Source: Lichenostomus cassidix
Taxonomy: Eukaryota > Chordata > Aves > Passeriformes > Meliphagidae
DNA: 64,000 nucleotides
Direction of reading: 5' to 3'
Assembly: GCA_008360975.2 (NCBI GenBank)
Contig: VLJF02000892.1
Coordinates: 36,156-100,155, forward strand
Part shown: piece after piece, positions 10,958 through 21,499 of the stretch
Layout: every line of letters begins with the position of its first letter
Position numbering within the stretch: the first letter of the stretch is position 1
Notes under the pieces: generated by a model
Told to the model about the DNA's origin: nothing
The model's input: the letters and a program-made list of their open reading frames with translations, nothing else
Database searches by the model: none
Made by a program: the position numbers and the translations under genes

Positions 10958-11370
10958 TGCCGAGACACGGAGGCTTGACAATCCAATATGGATTTACTAC
11001 AAGCTTCCGTTTATTGATCTACAGTATACAGTTTTATCGTGTAGTTAACTAAATCATGCATATTCTGTAATCATACAATACTATTGGTTATATACTTCCA
11101 CGCCCTAAGTTTGGCTACTTGCCTTAACATGTATCTATGTTTATCTATAACGCTTGATTTCTGCATATTTGTTACCAATTAACGCATTCTCGACGGCTCC
11201 CACGACTTCTATGTTGCAGGAAAGTCATGGTGACCTAGATCGCTGATTGGACGCAGGTCTCTAATTAATAGTTGGCTGAATATGGCTATTGTTAAGAAGC
11301 GGCTTGTTAAGTGTTAAGAAACAGCTTATTTAAGTCTGTATGTTCTTTTTCTATTAGCTAATTCCCCACA
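10958..11370 (-). mobile_element. Solo LTR inserted in ERV-A RNase H
   Basis: A 413-bp insertion flanked by the 6-bp duplication AGGCCA (10952-10957 and 11371-11376). On the minus strand it starts TGTGGGGAATTAGC, has TATATAA and AATAAACGG signals and ends CTCGGCA. Comparison with ERV-B RNase H shows the host frame continues on both sides. The 6-bp duplication suggests a class II element. No internal sequence remains. Confidence 0.88.
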
Positions 11371-11376
11371 AGGCCA

Positions 11377-11874
11377 CATACTCCAGTCGTCCAGATCTGA
11401 AGGATACCCCTTTAGATGATGCAGAAACCTGGTTCACTGATGGGAGCAGCTACGTCATCAGTGGGAAGCGACATGCTGGGTATGCACTTACCACCTGCAA
11501 AGAGGTAATAGGATCTGGACCTTTGCCAACAAACACCTCTGCACAGAAAGCTAATTGCTCTAATCTGTGCTCTGGAAATAGCAGAAAGAAAGAAAATAAA
11601 CATCTATACAGACTCATGATATGCATTTAGAGTTGTACATGCACATGGAGCCATTTGGAAAGAAAGAAGATTGTTGAACTCACAAGAGAAAAACATCAAA
11701 CATGCACAAGAAATACTGTGGCTGTTAGAAGCAGTCCAGCTACCTGAGAAGGTAGCCATCATGCACATCAAGGCACACCAAAAGGTGAGCTCTGAATTGG
11801 CGGAAGGAAATGAGCTGGTGGACAGAGAGGCAAAAGAAGCAGCAAAAGGTGAGGTAACAACCGAAGAGCTTTGA
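11377..11874 (+). pseudogene. ERV-A RNase H, distal part
   Basis: Picks up directly after the solo LTR with the segment around TWFTDGSSYV (catalytic Asp at about 11435), then shifts frame and has stops in the middle. The last piece (11671-11874) carries QEILWLLEAVQLPEKVAIMHIKAH and ends with a clear GNELVDREAKEAA, the usual closing Asp motif. It is homologous to the ERV-B RNase H at 16255-16793. It is not translatable in one frame. Confidence 0.75.
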
Positions 11875-11879
11875 TCCCA

Positions 11880-13043
11880 GATGGGCAAGTCTCCCTAGAA
11901 GGTAAGCCAAAATATAACAAAAAAGATAGAAAGTTAATTAAAAGTGAGAAAGGAACATACAACCGAGAAGGATGGGCTATTACAGCAGATGAAAGAATAG
12001 TAATCCCTTCTCATTCATTGTAGTCATTAATTAGGGAAGAACATCAGAAAACACACTGGAGAGTAGATGCTCTATATAAATATTTAATTGATAAGATTAT
12101 TGCCAGGAAATTACAAGATACCATCAAACAAGTAACCAGGCAGTGTGACCTTTGCCTCCAGACTAAACCCAAAATTACCCGCAAATTAAAACTTGGTCAA
12201 ATTGAGAGGGGCCATGGGCCTAGACAGCAGTGGCAAATTGATTTCACGGAACTTCCAAGAAAAGGGGGGTATCGATATTTGTTGGTATTAACAAATACCC
12301 TTTCAGGGTGGCCAGAAGCCTTCCCCACCAGAACCGCTAAGGCCCGGGAAGTAACTAAAGTATTGCTACAAAAAATAATACCATGCTTTGGAGTTCCAGC
12401 CACAATATCCTCAGACAGAGGACCCCACTTTATTGCAAGGGTGGTGCAGCAAATCAGCTGCCAATTAGGCATAAAATGGAAACTCCACACCCCATACCAC
12501 CCTCAATCGAGTGGCCAAGTAGAAAAAATGAACCATCTAATCAAGCAACAGATTGTGAGGCTAGGGCAAGAAGCCAATTTACCCTAGCCCCAATCTCTCC
12601 CACTTGCATTGCTACGAATTCGGACTAAATCCAGAACTAAGGAACAGTTAAGCCCCTTTGAAATACTCTATGGGAGACCATACGGAATACAAAAACGAAT
12701 ATCTACCCCAATTAGGGAAAAAATAATGACCACCTATATGGTAGCTTTAAGCAAGCAACTCAAAAGGATTGAGAAACATGTGGCCGGAACCCGAAACCAA
12801 GGTTTAGATGGGCCTGTACATGATATTCAACCTGGGGATTATGTATATGTTAAGTCTCTTGCAGAAAAAACTCTGGAGCCACAGTGGGAAGGGCCATTTC
12901 AGGTACTCCTCACCACTTTCACCGCAATTAAAGTCAAGGAACAGAACGCCTGGATTCATCATACCCAAGTGAAGAAAGCCCATTATTCCCCATGGAAAGT
13001 CACGCAAGTACAACCAGGAAAATTATTTTTCTCACGATCATAA
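11880..13043 (+). pseudogene. ERV-A integrase
   Basis: Class I integrase in three pieces. The zinc domain near 12040-12160 shows the His pair (HQKTH) and CDLC pair. The core has WQIDFTE (about 12233), SSDRGPHF (about 12410) and GQVEKMN (about 12515), the D, D and E of the active site. The C-terminal part has [12 protein letters not shown] and EPQWEGPFQVLL, the chromatin and DNA-binding domain typical of gamma-like integrases. Stops lie at 12020-12022 (TAG) and 12585-12587 (TAG), and the last frame ends at 13043. It is otherwise well preserved. Confidence 0.85.
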
Positions 13044-14204
13044 TTATAATCTAGGGATGAGGGAGTACTTCTAGCCAAGATGATACTGAGTGACCTTGGT
13101 CCCAAGCCTTTAAGCAGTTTACAGAATCCATGGGGAAATATTCTAATATAAAAGGTTTAAATCTATTAACTGTAGTTATGCATGAAAATCAAGTGTATTC
13201 AAGACAAGAATAGAAAAAACAAACATTGTGGCAACTTCAGGGGACTATAAGAGAAGTAATTAAAATAAGTTGTCAAATAATTAATGAAACTACCCATGAA
13301 AAAGCAACCCAAATAAGTGTCTCAGCTACCCCTATTGAAAAGCATGTAGAAGTTTGCACCAGTTCAAAAGAATCAGACTGTTGGTACACCTTTACATTAG
13401 TACAAACTGTTGACGTGGTTTGTCTTTGGGACAAGGACACGAATGGGCTCTCGTTCAAATTTAAAATAAATGCTATAGCTGGACCTGTTACAACCTATGC
13501 CAGCACTCAAGCCCAAATCCAAACCACACCACCTAAACTTGAACCCAAAATTTATGAAACTGGCCCATATGTAATAAGGAACACGGGTCAACAACAGTTG
13601 TTGTTTAACCCAGAGTGGTCTCTTAAACATGTTGAACTGTTAATGCAAATCAATGTTTCTGAAATCCAACCAACATGTCCTCCTTTCCTACAAACATCCT
13701 TCAAAGGCTAGACAACCTGGCTGCAGAAACAAGTGCCCTCCAGGAGCAGAATACAAAGATTTAACTGGAGTGTTGGGGACTAGATTGGAGGTTCTAAATG
13801 GAATTGACTCAGAAATATTAATGAATAAATTGGCCACTGTAACTGGTGATTTAGTAAAATTAAGACAGCCCCTACAGTCTTCTCTATTAGCATTAGGAAA
13901 TGAGCAGTGGCAAGTTTCAAAAGCATTACCAAAATGAGAAGAAATTGAAGAGCAAGACCATAAATGAATAACAAATGCACTTGGTATAGCCCAAGACAAT
14001 GTATCCCTGGCCCTTAGTTGTATACATGCAGTCACCAGCTGCCTTAATTATAAGAGAAGGAAGTGAAGGCACTTTCCCCATTGAAATTCGCAAAGTTATT
14101 TAGGACAATGCCACTAACCTAGAAGTTTCAATCTTGGTGGACCCTAGTAAACTTCACCTATGACCCTATTGCTAATATGGCCACAGCCTTTGTGCTCACT
14201 ATAC
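13044..14204 (+). pseudogene. env: ERV-A env, first part (split by ERV-B)
   Basis: Lies after integrase, so by position it is env. The longest open piece (13226-13711, 161 codons) has several N-glycosylation sites, cysteines, and a stretch with KLEPKIYETGPYVIRNTG. A second piece (13653-13937) carries GVLGT and a Leu-rich segment that could include a fusion-peptide or coiled-coil region. Stops and frame changes are frequent. ERV-B has integrated after 14204 with an ATAC duplication, and the remainder of env resumes at 21500. I cannot see a classical gammaretroviral CX6CC motif here. The family is uncertain. Confidence 0.65.
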
Positions 14205-14727
14205 TGATTCGCCCTAATCGAGCCCAGAGACACTTCAGAGACCAAGTCAGAGAAATGGGTATATGCTTTATTCGATGCACCGGGTGTGGGGGAATTGTTT
14301 CCACCAAACACACACACCTCAGTACCTCCAAAGGCACAGTATTATGGGTAAAATTCATGAATATTCATTACATTCTTCAGGATAGGAGTGGTTATACAAA
14401 TCATTTCTTGGAAGTCATTAATATCATTAGCATGTGCACCATGCATTCTCTGTATGTCCTGGTGGTCTTTGGAGACCCCCAAAACCCCCTCCAGGGTGAA
14501 GGTCTTTCATGGGATGATTCAGCGGTTTCTGTGCTGGTTTCAAATGCATGTTTAGCTGATAAGCCATCAGGCCAGAGCTGTTAGCTACAATTTGAATTTG
14601 AATTAAGAGTTCAGCCTTCAGCTCTGGACAGGGGCTGTGCTGGTGGAAGGGGGGCAAAAGCTCAGAGAAACAAGGATGATTGAAGTGCAAATAGATTTGG
14701 GTTTTCTATTTGACCATATCTTTCTCA
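14205..14727 (-). mobile_element. ERV-B 3' LTR
   Basis: On the minus strand it starts TGAGAAAGATATGG after the polypurine tract and ends GGGCGAATCA at the ATAC duplication. It carries AATAAAGCATATACCC as polyA signal. It is 523 bp long. The 5' LTR lacks 49 bp of this U3 start. Confidence 0.92.
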
Positions 14728-14745
14728 ATCCCCCCTTTTCTTTTT
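14728..14745 (-). other. ERV-B polypurine tract
   Basis: AAAAAGAAAAGGGGGGAT on the minus strand, ending at the LTR start. It is the plus-strand priming site. Confidence 0.85.
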
Positions 14746-15168
14746 GTAATTTGTAATTCTTTACAAATCTTGTATGTCATGAAAGTAAATACCTTTCTCT
14801 ATTTTATATCTAAGTTTGTACTTTTGCCATTGAGCATAAGCATCGCAATTCTAAGTACATAATATTATACAACAATAACTACTAATACAAACAGTAAGTG
14901 ACAATGCAAAAATACAAATAACTATCACAAACAATTGTTTAAGCCAGGTTAAGTTGGGTAACCATGCTATAAGTTTGTCCTATATCTCTTTAAACCCTCA
15001 AGAAGTGTCATCCAATGTGATCTGATGCAATGTTTGTATTTTGTAACTGCAGCAGCTTGTATTTATAACTGTCCATTAATCGAAGGTATGCATTTTGGTC
15101 CCATGCACCTGCCCCAATTACCAGTGTCACTAGCATGGTCCAGATCATGTTGTATTGATCTTTCGTAT
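14746..15168 (-). pseudogene. env: ERV-B env remnant
   Basis: After the integrase stop the frame 15247-15008 includes a short hydrophobic segment (IWTMLVTLVIGAGAW), fitting an env signal peptide, and breaks off soon after. Only about 420 bp separate integrase from the polypurine tract, so nearly all of env was deleted. The relative B2 (25770-26290) keeps a piece of the missing transmembrane region. Loss of env is common in elements that spread inside a genome. Confidence 0.6.
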
Positions 15169-16182
15169 TTAAAGGCGCAGAGGTCCTGTTCTTCTTGTCT
15201 CCCACTCTGGTCTTGGTGCAAGTTTGGTCCTGGTATAATGGATCCAAGTCGATTTTCCCTGTACTTTAATTGCTGTATGAGTCACCAGCAACGTTTGATA
15301 AGGTCCTTCCCACTTTTCCTGGAGTGGATTTCCTGAAAGAGACTTAACATAAACCCAATCCCCAGGATTCACATTATGAAAGGGTTTATCAGGTGGTGGG
15401 GGTTTACAATTAACAACGGTAGTGTATATTGATTGTAATTTTTGACCTAAATGTTTTACATAATCTATTAGATAACTTTGCCCTACCAGAGCCACACTGT
15501 CATTGTGAATCACATTTGTTCCATAGGGCCTTCCATACAAAATTTCAAAGGGACTCAGTTTTTCCTTGAGCCATGGTTTTACCCTAATTCTTAGCAAAGC
15601 CATGGGCAGAGCCTGATACCAATATAAGTTGGTTTCTTGACAAATTTTGGCTAATTGTTGCTTTATTAAGTGATTCATCTTTTCTACTTGTCCATTTGCC
15701 TGTGGCCTGTATGGTGTATGTAGTTGCCAGCGTATGCCTAGTAGATTACTTACTCCCTGCACCACCTGAGCTACAAAGTGTGATCCCCTATCAGAATTAA
15801 TTTCCCTGGGTACCCCAAATCGTGAAATAATTTCTCGTACTAAGGCTTTAACAACTTCTCTAGCTTTATTTGTTCTACAAGGGAAGGCTTCCGGCCAACC
15901 TGAGAAAGTGTCTGTGAGGACTAAAAGGTATTTGTATCCCCCTTTTCTAGGTAATTCAGAAAAGTCAATTTGCCATACGTCCCCTGGTAAGGCTCCTTTG
16001 AGGATTGTTCCAGTGTTTTGCCTAACAGTGGTATTAGGGTTGTTTTTAACTCCCCAATGTGTTTTGGAATGTTCACTTTGGATAAATAACTTTAACAATT
16101 TTCTGGGTATGACCAGGAGATTCTCTATTCTAGCCCACCCATCTGCTCCTATTTGTCCTTTCTCTTTTTGTATCCAATTCAA
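15169..16182 (-). pseudogene. ERV-B integrase, zinc domain truncated
   Basis: An open frame of 337 codons. The core is well kept: [15 protein letters not shown] and GQVEKMN supply the D, D and [13 protein letters not shown] and [11 protein letters not shown] mark the C-terminal domain. The N-terminal zinc domain is damaged: the His pair (HSKTH) is present but the sequence then jumps past the part holding the CxxC pair, which ERV-A has as CDLC, an internal deletion of roughly 25 or more residues. The frame is separated from RNase H by stops. DNA joining without a zinc domain would be unlikely. Confidence 0.82.
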
Positions 16183-16254
16183 ATCATCAGTGTCATGTGG
16201 TAGGGGTTTCTCACCCCTAAGGATGCTAGAAGGTATTAGAGCTAGGGCTTGTAT

Positions 16255-16793
16255 TTAAACCATACCAGCCACTGCCTTTGCTGTTTTGTCTGCCATAGCA
16301 TTTCCCAGTTCAGGGATGGTGTTCCCCTGGGAGTGCCCTTTACAATGAATTATAGCCACTTTTGAAGGTTTCAGCACTGCTTCTAGCAATCGTAAGATTT
16401 CAGTAGCATGCTTGACTTCTTTCTTCTGCGAGGTTAATAAACCCCTCTCCTTCCAGATAGCCCTGTGAGCGTGTACCACCCCAAAAGCATACCTTGAATC
16501 AGTCCAAATGTTGACAGGCTTTCCTTCGGCTAGTGCCAAGGCTCGAGTTAGAGCTATTATCTCAGCCTTTTGAGCAGATGTCCCCACGGGTAACGGTTTT
16601 GCTTCAATGACGGCATCTGTGGTTGTTAACTGCATACCCAGCAAGGCGCTTACCATCTCTGACATAACTGCTCCCATCAGTGAACCAGTTTTCCGCATCT
16701 TCCAGCGGAGAGTCCTTCAGGTCTGGGCGGCTGGAGTAAACTGCCTCCATGGTTTCAATGCAGTCATGTTATACAGGTTCTTCGGTAGCTCTG
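16255..16793 (-). pseudogene. ERV-B RNase H
   Basis: The first part carries NWFTDGSSYV (first Asp) but in a different frame from the 147-codon piece 16698-16255. That piece has KAEIIALTRAL (Glu), NIWTDSRYAFGVV (Asp) and GNAMADKTAKA (last Asp). All four catalytic residues are therefore present but split by a frameshift. Stops precede integrase. It is homologous to the ERV-A RNase H. Confidence 0.8.
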
Positions 16794-18593
16794 CCCTGGA
16801 GGTAAGCTGCTGGATTTAAGATGTTGGTTACCTGGATACTCACATCCTCTGATTCTGCTAGGACAGCTTGATATTTGAGAAAGCGAGATGGGGTTAACCA
16901 GTGATTTTCTTTCTGCGTGAGCACTGCTCACACTGTATGAGAGACAAAAACAGTTATCTTCTGGCCCATTGTGAACTTGCGGGCTTCTTCTATGTTCAGG
17001 ATCACAGCTGCCACTGCACGCAGGCAGGCGGGCCATCCTCGGCTGATCACATCCAATTGCTTGGAGAAATAAGCCACTGGCCTTTTGTAGGGTCCCAGCT
17101 TCTGTGCCAAAAGTCCCAACGCCAGTCCTTGCCTCTCATGTGAGAACAACAGAAAAGGTTTAGTGATATCTGGTATACCCAATGCCGAGGCTTGCATTAG
17201 CTCACGTTTCAGAGTTACAAATGCATTATTAGTCTCTGGTGTCCAGCATAGGTAGGTCCTCTTGGTTTCCTTTAGGAGCAGGTACAGGGGTTTCACAATC
17301 AACCCATAAATGAGGGATCCACAACCTACACCATCCTGTCATGCCCAGAAAGGTTTTCAGTTCTTTGACTGTAGTTGGCTGGGGCATTTGACAGATTGCC
17401 TCCTTCCTGTTGTTTCCCAAGGCTCTCTCTCCTCCCGCCAATTCATATCCCAGATATGTAACTTTCTGGAGGACCAACTGAGCCTTCTCAGGAGAGACCC
17501 TATATCCACTTAGTCCCAGAAAATTTAAAAGGCTTCCTGTCCAATTCTTGCAGTCTTCACGAGTCCTTGTTGCTATTAGTAGGTCGTCAACATACTGCAG
17601 AAGTGTACCTTCCCCAAGGGGCGGTGTCCGGCCTTCCAGTTCTTTAGCTAATTGATCTCCAAATATCGTGGGGCTATTTTTGAATCCTTGTGGCAATACG
17701 GTCCATGTAAGTTGGCTTTTTCTCCCTGTTTTGGGGTTTTCCCATTCAAAGGCAAAAATTTCCTGACTGCTTTCAGCTAATGGCAGACAAAAGAAAGCAT
17801 CTTTTCTATCTAAAATTGAAAACCACACCCAGTCACTTTGCAATTTTGTAAGCAAGGTGTAAGGGTTAGACACTACCGGATGTAGTGTTTTTGTTATTGC
17901 ATTTATTGCCCTCAGGTCCTGTACTAATCTGTAACTTCCGTTTGGCTTTTGCACTGGTAGAATTGGGGTATTGTAGGCAGACCTACATTCTCTCAACAAC
18001 CCTTGATCAATAAATTTAGCAATTATTGGTTCTATTCCTACCCGTGCTTCATGCCTTAGTGGATATTGTTTTACTGATACTGGCTGCACTCCTTCCAGCA
18101 GTTCAATAACCATTGGGGAAGCCTGTTTTGATCTTCCTGGAATTTTGACATCCCATACTAAGGGGAACACTTGATCGGTTATTTCACTATCTATGGGTAT
18201 TTCTTCTTTTTCAGGGATATTTGCTAGGCTTAAAGCCATAATTAATTTTTCCTCAGGGACCTGTAGTCTCATTCCTTGTTCTGTGAATTCTATTTTTGCT
18301 TCTAACCAGGTTAGTAGATCTCTGCCTAATAGGGGTTTTGGTGAATTTGGAAGATATAAAAATTGGTGTATTCCCATTTTCTTGCCTAACGTAAATTTTA
18401 AAGGTCTCAAAAAGCAGGCATTTTCAGTTTTCCCCATGGCCCCAATAACTTGGATATGATCACTGCTTATAGGACTCAAAGTTTGATTCAGGACTGAGAA
18501 TGTGGCTCCAGTATCCACCAAAAACTCCACCTCCTGTTCCCCTAGCTTAATTTTAACCAGCGGGTCTGCTAGGGAGGGACCTGCCGGTCCCCG
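16794..18593 (-). pseudogene. pol: ERV-B protease and reverse transcriptase
   Basis: The 433-codon frame 18530-17229 starts just before protease (FLVDTGAT, an intact DTG; later LLGRDLLTWL) and runs into RT: NTPILPVQKPNGSYR, LDRKDAFFCLPL, LPQGFKNSPTIFGDQ, and QYVDDLLIATRT with the catalytic Asp pair at residues 315-316. A frameshift near 17300 moves the connection domain to the overlapping frame 17302-16928, which ends in a TGA after VFVSHTV. In-frame upstream sequence reaches a TGA at 18594-18596 that divides gag from pol. The motifs are class I. This is the better preserved of the two class I pol genes inside the arms. Confidence 0.88.
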
Positions 18594-18596
18594 TCA
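18594..18596 (-). promoter_or_regulatory. Gag-pol boundary stop (UGA-CGG) of ERV-B
   Basis: The TGA is in the pol frame, is followed by CGG, and two bases later by a perfect 6-bp hairpin (GGGACC, loop GGCA, GGTCCC). Gamma-like retroviruses make Gag-Pol by suppressing one stop, and UGA followed by CGG is a known leaky context in plant viruses. Readthrough is inference. Confidence 0.5.
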
Positions 18597-20118
18597 TTCT
18601 GTATGCAGCTGTGCTACAGTCACTGGTTCAGGAGGCGCTGATGATTGCGTCTGCATAATCACAGCACGGTTAGGACAATCTCGCTTCCAGCGCCCAAGCC
18701 CCCCCGCAGCACAGGCACTGGTCACGGCCTGAGCGTTGCCATCTTTGCCCCCTAGGTGGGAGCCTTCTCCCTCCCCTGGGGGTGTTTGGCTCCTCAGCCT
18801 GTGCCACTGCTACCATGACAGCCTGTTTTCTGTTCTTATATACTTCCCATGCTTCTGCTAAGAGTTTCTCTAAGTATCGGCTATCTGGTCCCTTAATCTT
18901 TTGCAACTTTCTGCGTATATCTGGTGCTGACTGACCCATCAACAAAGATATTAACTGTTGTTGCCCGGCTTCAGAGGCTGAGTCCAGTGTAGTGTGTTTT
19001 CTCATATTATTTCTCACTCTTTCTATAAATGAGCCTGGGGACTCAGTGGTTTCCTGGTGAATATTGAATAATAAGGACCAATTGATGGTTTTAGGAATGG
19101 CATTTAGCAGTCCCCAATGTACTAATTTCCCGTATCTAACCAAAAATGGATACATTTGCGTATCGTTCGCATCCCACTGCGGATTTGAAATAGGAAAGAT
19201 GTTATCTACATTCCCATGTAATATTCCAGTAGCTATCTGTCCCTGCACATGTGTTCTTGCTGCAGATACTACTGCTGCCTTTTCTGTTTCAGTTAATTCT
19301 GATAGCATTAAATCTATGTCCTCCCAATCAATATCTTGATTTCTAACAATTAATTCAAACCTCTTTGCTACCTTTTCAGGGTCTTCTCTATACAGCCTGG
19401 CTGCCTCCCTCCAGGTATCTAAATCCAAAGCTGTGAATGGTGTTTTAACTTTTGTTATTCCCCCGTCTGGCCCTACCACTTGTCTGAGTGGTGCTATTAG
19501 TTTTTCTTTTACAAGGGCCTTGCTTCTAGTTCTGGATGATATTCCTGAGCTAGCTTCACTTGTCCCTTCATCCTCATTATCCTCCAGGGATGTTGAGGAC
19601 CTGCGGGATGTTGCCCCTGATGTTAGGGTGTCACCATTGCAGTTCATCAACTCCTGAGTTTCTAAGGGATCCTGGTCTCTCTCAGCTTTGAGCTTTAAAC
19701 ACCGCTGTCCGATGCTGCAAGATGAACAGCACCTTATCATGCGGCTTTCCCCTTTTGCCTCTTTTTCCAATACAAGGACCATCGAGTCCTGAGGTGCTAA
19801 ATTAATACCACATTGTTTCTGCCATTCTGGTTTATGTCTTAAAGTGAAAAAGCAATCAGCGTAAGAGGTCTCATCCCATTTGTTTGCCCTCCTTAAAAAT
19901 AACATTAGTTGTAGTAGGGTGTTATAGTTTAAAGTCCCATTTTCTGGCCACTTTTCACCATCATCTAATTTGTACAGTGGCCACCACTGGTTACAATATT
20001 TAATTAGGGTGCTCTTTTTCATAGTCCCTCCAGAGAACGCTCCTAGTTGTTTCCAATGTGCTAACACACATCCCAATGGACTTTTTCAGGTTATTTCCTT
20101 GCTTTCTGATGATCCCAT
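18597..20118 (-). pseudogene. gag: ERV-B gag
   Basis: The ATG at 20118-20116 starts MGSSESKE, a myristoylation-type start. Codon 11 is TGA (20088-20086), then the frame stays open for more than 460 codons to 18670. Matrix-like text (KSPLG...HWKQLGAF...WWPLYKLDDGEKWPENGTL) is followed by an acidic linker and capsid (FTALDLDTWREAARLY). The major-homology-type block is TTESPGSFIERVRNNMRKHTTLD. The nucleocapsid knuckle is out of frame because of one extra G in a G7 run (18699-18705), and its His position reads Arg. It is homologous to ERV-A gag. Three separate lesions, all shared by both arms. Confidence 0.88.
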
Positions 20119-20990
20119 TGCCTCCTTTTGTTTATTCTCCCTCTCTTCTTTCTTCCACGCACACTTTCCTGCATGTCTCCTCTGACTTTTCCTCTCAAAA
20201 TCCCTCAGATCCGGGGAACAAGCCACAAAGTCATGCTACTCTCTGCCACTTCTCCCCTTAATCTATTCCTTTAGTTACAAGCACACAAAAGTCCAGTTTC
20301 CACACTAAACACGGGATTTCAAAAGAAAATCACATGGAGCTGCATTAGAATGGTGTAGGGGGTCTGGGTGTTCTCAGTTCAATCTTTCCCCTCCAATAAT
20401 ACAATCTGCCCCCCTCCAGATACTCCAAACCAATGGTTTATATATGATTTATACTCATTCACTCTTGGCCAGTCGCTTTGTTTTTCTCTGGCCGTTTCTG
20501 TTGCCAGAGAAGGGAAACGCAGATAGAGCTCCACTATCGCTTCCTGTCAGAGACATGTCTCATTCATTCACACTCACACAGTAACAAAATAATGACACAG
20601 TAACACAGTGACAAAATAATGACAGACAGAACAAAAATTACAGTATGGTGGTGTAGTACAGTGGAGTCCAACCCCTTAAAGGTACCTTTCACTATAGCAG
20701 GGTCCAACCCCGGGGATCCAACCCCTTAAAAGTACCTTTTCCTGACAGCAGGGTCCAACCCCTTGCCCGGGACTAATTTTGGGAGACCCAGTCTCAACCC
20801 ACCCTCAGGGACTAGCACCCCGGACCTGCAGGCATTTATTTTAAAAGTAGCAAATACCTTAATTTGGTGCAGATGGTCCTTAGTCTACTCCTGCCGTGAG
20901 CCAAAGGACAGCTGAGCTCCCCCTGAAAATTCAGGGTCGCAACTGGGAGGTCTGCTTACCTTTGGATCCGGCAGCCGAGCAGAGTCAGGG
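20119..20990 (-). other. ERV-B leader (5' untranslated region)
   Basis: About 870 bp from primer site to gag with no coding frame. The palindrome edge (20130) lies 12 bases upstream of the gag ATG, so this leader exists only once. It includes the repeat cluster at 20662-20763 and an ACACAGTAAC repeat near 20570-20610. The length is consistent with a packaging leader. Confidence 0.7.
20662..20763 (-). repeat. GGGGTTGGACCCC hairpin repeats in ERV-B leader
   Basis: Four copies of GGRTCCAACCCC-type units on the plus strand. On the minus strand they read GGGGTTGGACYCC, each able to form a 4-5 bp hairpin with a TGG loop. The same cluster is in the fragment at 6058-6136, and a single copy is in the ERV-G leader at 53485-53497. 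Confidence 0.75.
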
Positions 20991-21008
20991 TCCCAACTGG
21001 AGGTGCCA
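20991..21008 (-). other. ERV-B primer binding site, tRNA not identified
   Basis: TGGCACCTCCAGTTGGGA on the minus strand, three bases after the LTR end. The TGG start and position fit a primer site, but I cannot match it to a standard tRNA 3' end. Confidence 0.6.
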
Positions 21009-21011
21009 ATT

Positions 21012-21495
21012 TGATTTGCCCCAATCGAGCCCAGAGACACTTCAGAGACCAAGTCAGAGAAGTGGGTATTTGCTTTATTCGATGCACCGGGTGTGGGGAA
21101 ATTGTTTCCACCAAACACACACACCTCAGTACCTCCAAAGGCACAGTATTATGGCTAAAATTCATGAATATTCATTACATTCTTCAGGATAGGAGTGGTT
21201 ATACAAATCATTTCTTGGAAGTCATTAATATCATTAGCATGTGCACCATGCATTCTCTGTATGTCCTGGTGGTCTTTGGAGACCCCCAAAACCCCCTCCA
21301 GGGTGAAGGTCTTTCATGGGATGATTCAGCGGTTTCTGTGCTGGTTTCAAATGCATGTTTAGCTGATAAGCCATCAGGCCAGAGCTGTTAGCTACAATTT
21401 GAATTTGAATTAAGAGTTCAGCCTTCAGCCCTGGAAGCCACAGACAGGTGCCTGTGCTGGTGGAAGGGGGGCAAAAGCTCAGAGAATCTTTCTCA
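21012..21495 (-). mobile_element. ERV-B 5' LTR
   Basis: 484 bp, ending GGGGCAAATCA beside the primer site and starting TGAGAAAGATT at the ATAC duplication. Compared with the 3' LTR it lacks 49 bp just inside the U3 start, has about 10 extra bases near 21440 and roughly seven substitutions. Confidence 0.92.
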
Positions 21496-21499
21496 ATAC

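Larger units (their letters stand above)
1..20130. repeat. Left arm of giant inverted repeat (palindrome)
   Basis: Each position x pairs with 50334-x in the right arm. All reading frames compared have identical translations and the same mirror sum, so there is no net insertion or deletion over 20 kb. The homopolymer and TTTTG runs near 4079 also match exactly. The arm is cut by the window start, so 20,130 bp is a minimum length. Exact identity ends at 20130. After a TT versus C difference, ten more bases (20133-20142) still match, then similarity stops. Confidence 0.97.
14205..21495 (-). mobile_element. ERV-B: class I provirus nested in ERV-A env
   Basis: A complete 7.3-kb provirus on the minus strand: 5' LTR 21012-21495, primer site 20991-21008, leader, gag, pro-pol, an almost absent env, polypurine tract, 3' LTR 14205-14727. 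It is flanked by the 4-bp duplication ATAC (14201-14204 and 21496-21499), the size used by gammaretroviruses. The two LTRs differ by about seven substitutions plus two length changes. The palindrome edge (20130) falls just upstream of the gag ATG, so the other arm has ERV-B without its leader and 5' LTR. Confidence 0.93.

Noticed and set aside
11000..11052. End of the ERV-A pol frame as a real RNase H tail
   Set aside because: These codons are inside the inserted solo LTR; pol continues after 11376.
14177..14584. 135-codon plus-strand frame and its relatives at 21011-21391 and 35750-36157
   Set aside because: Antisense open stretch within the ERV-B LTR; no protein features, present only because LTRs are repeated.
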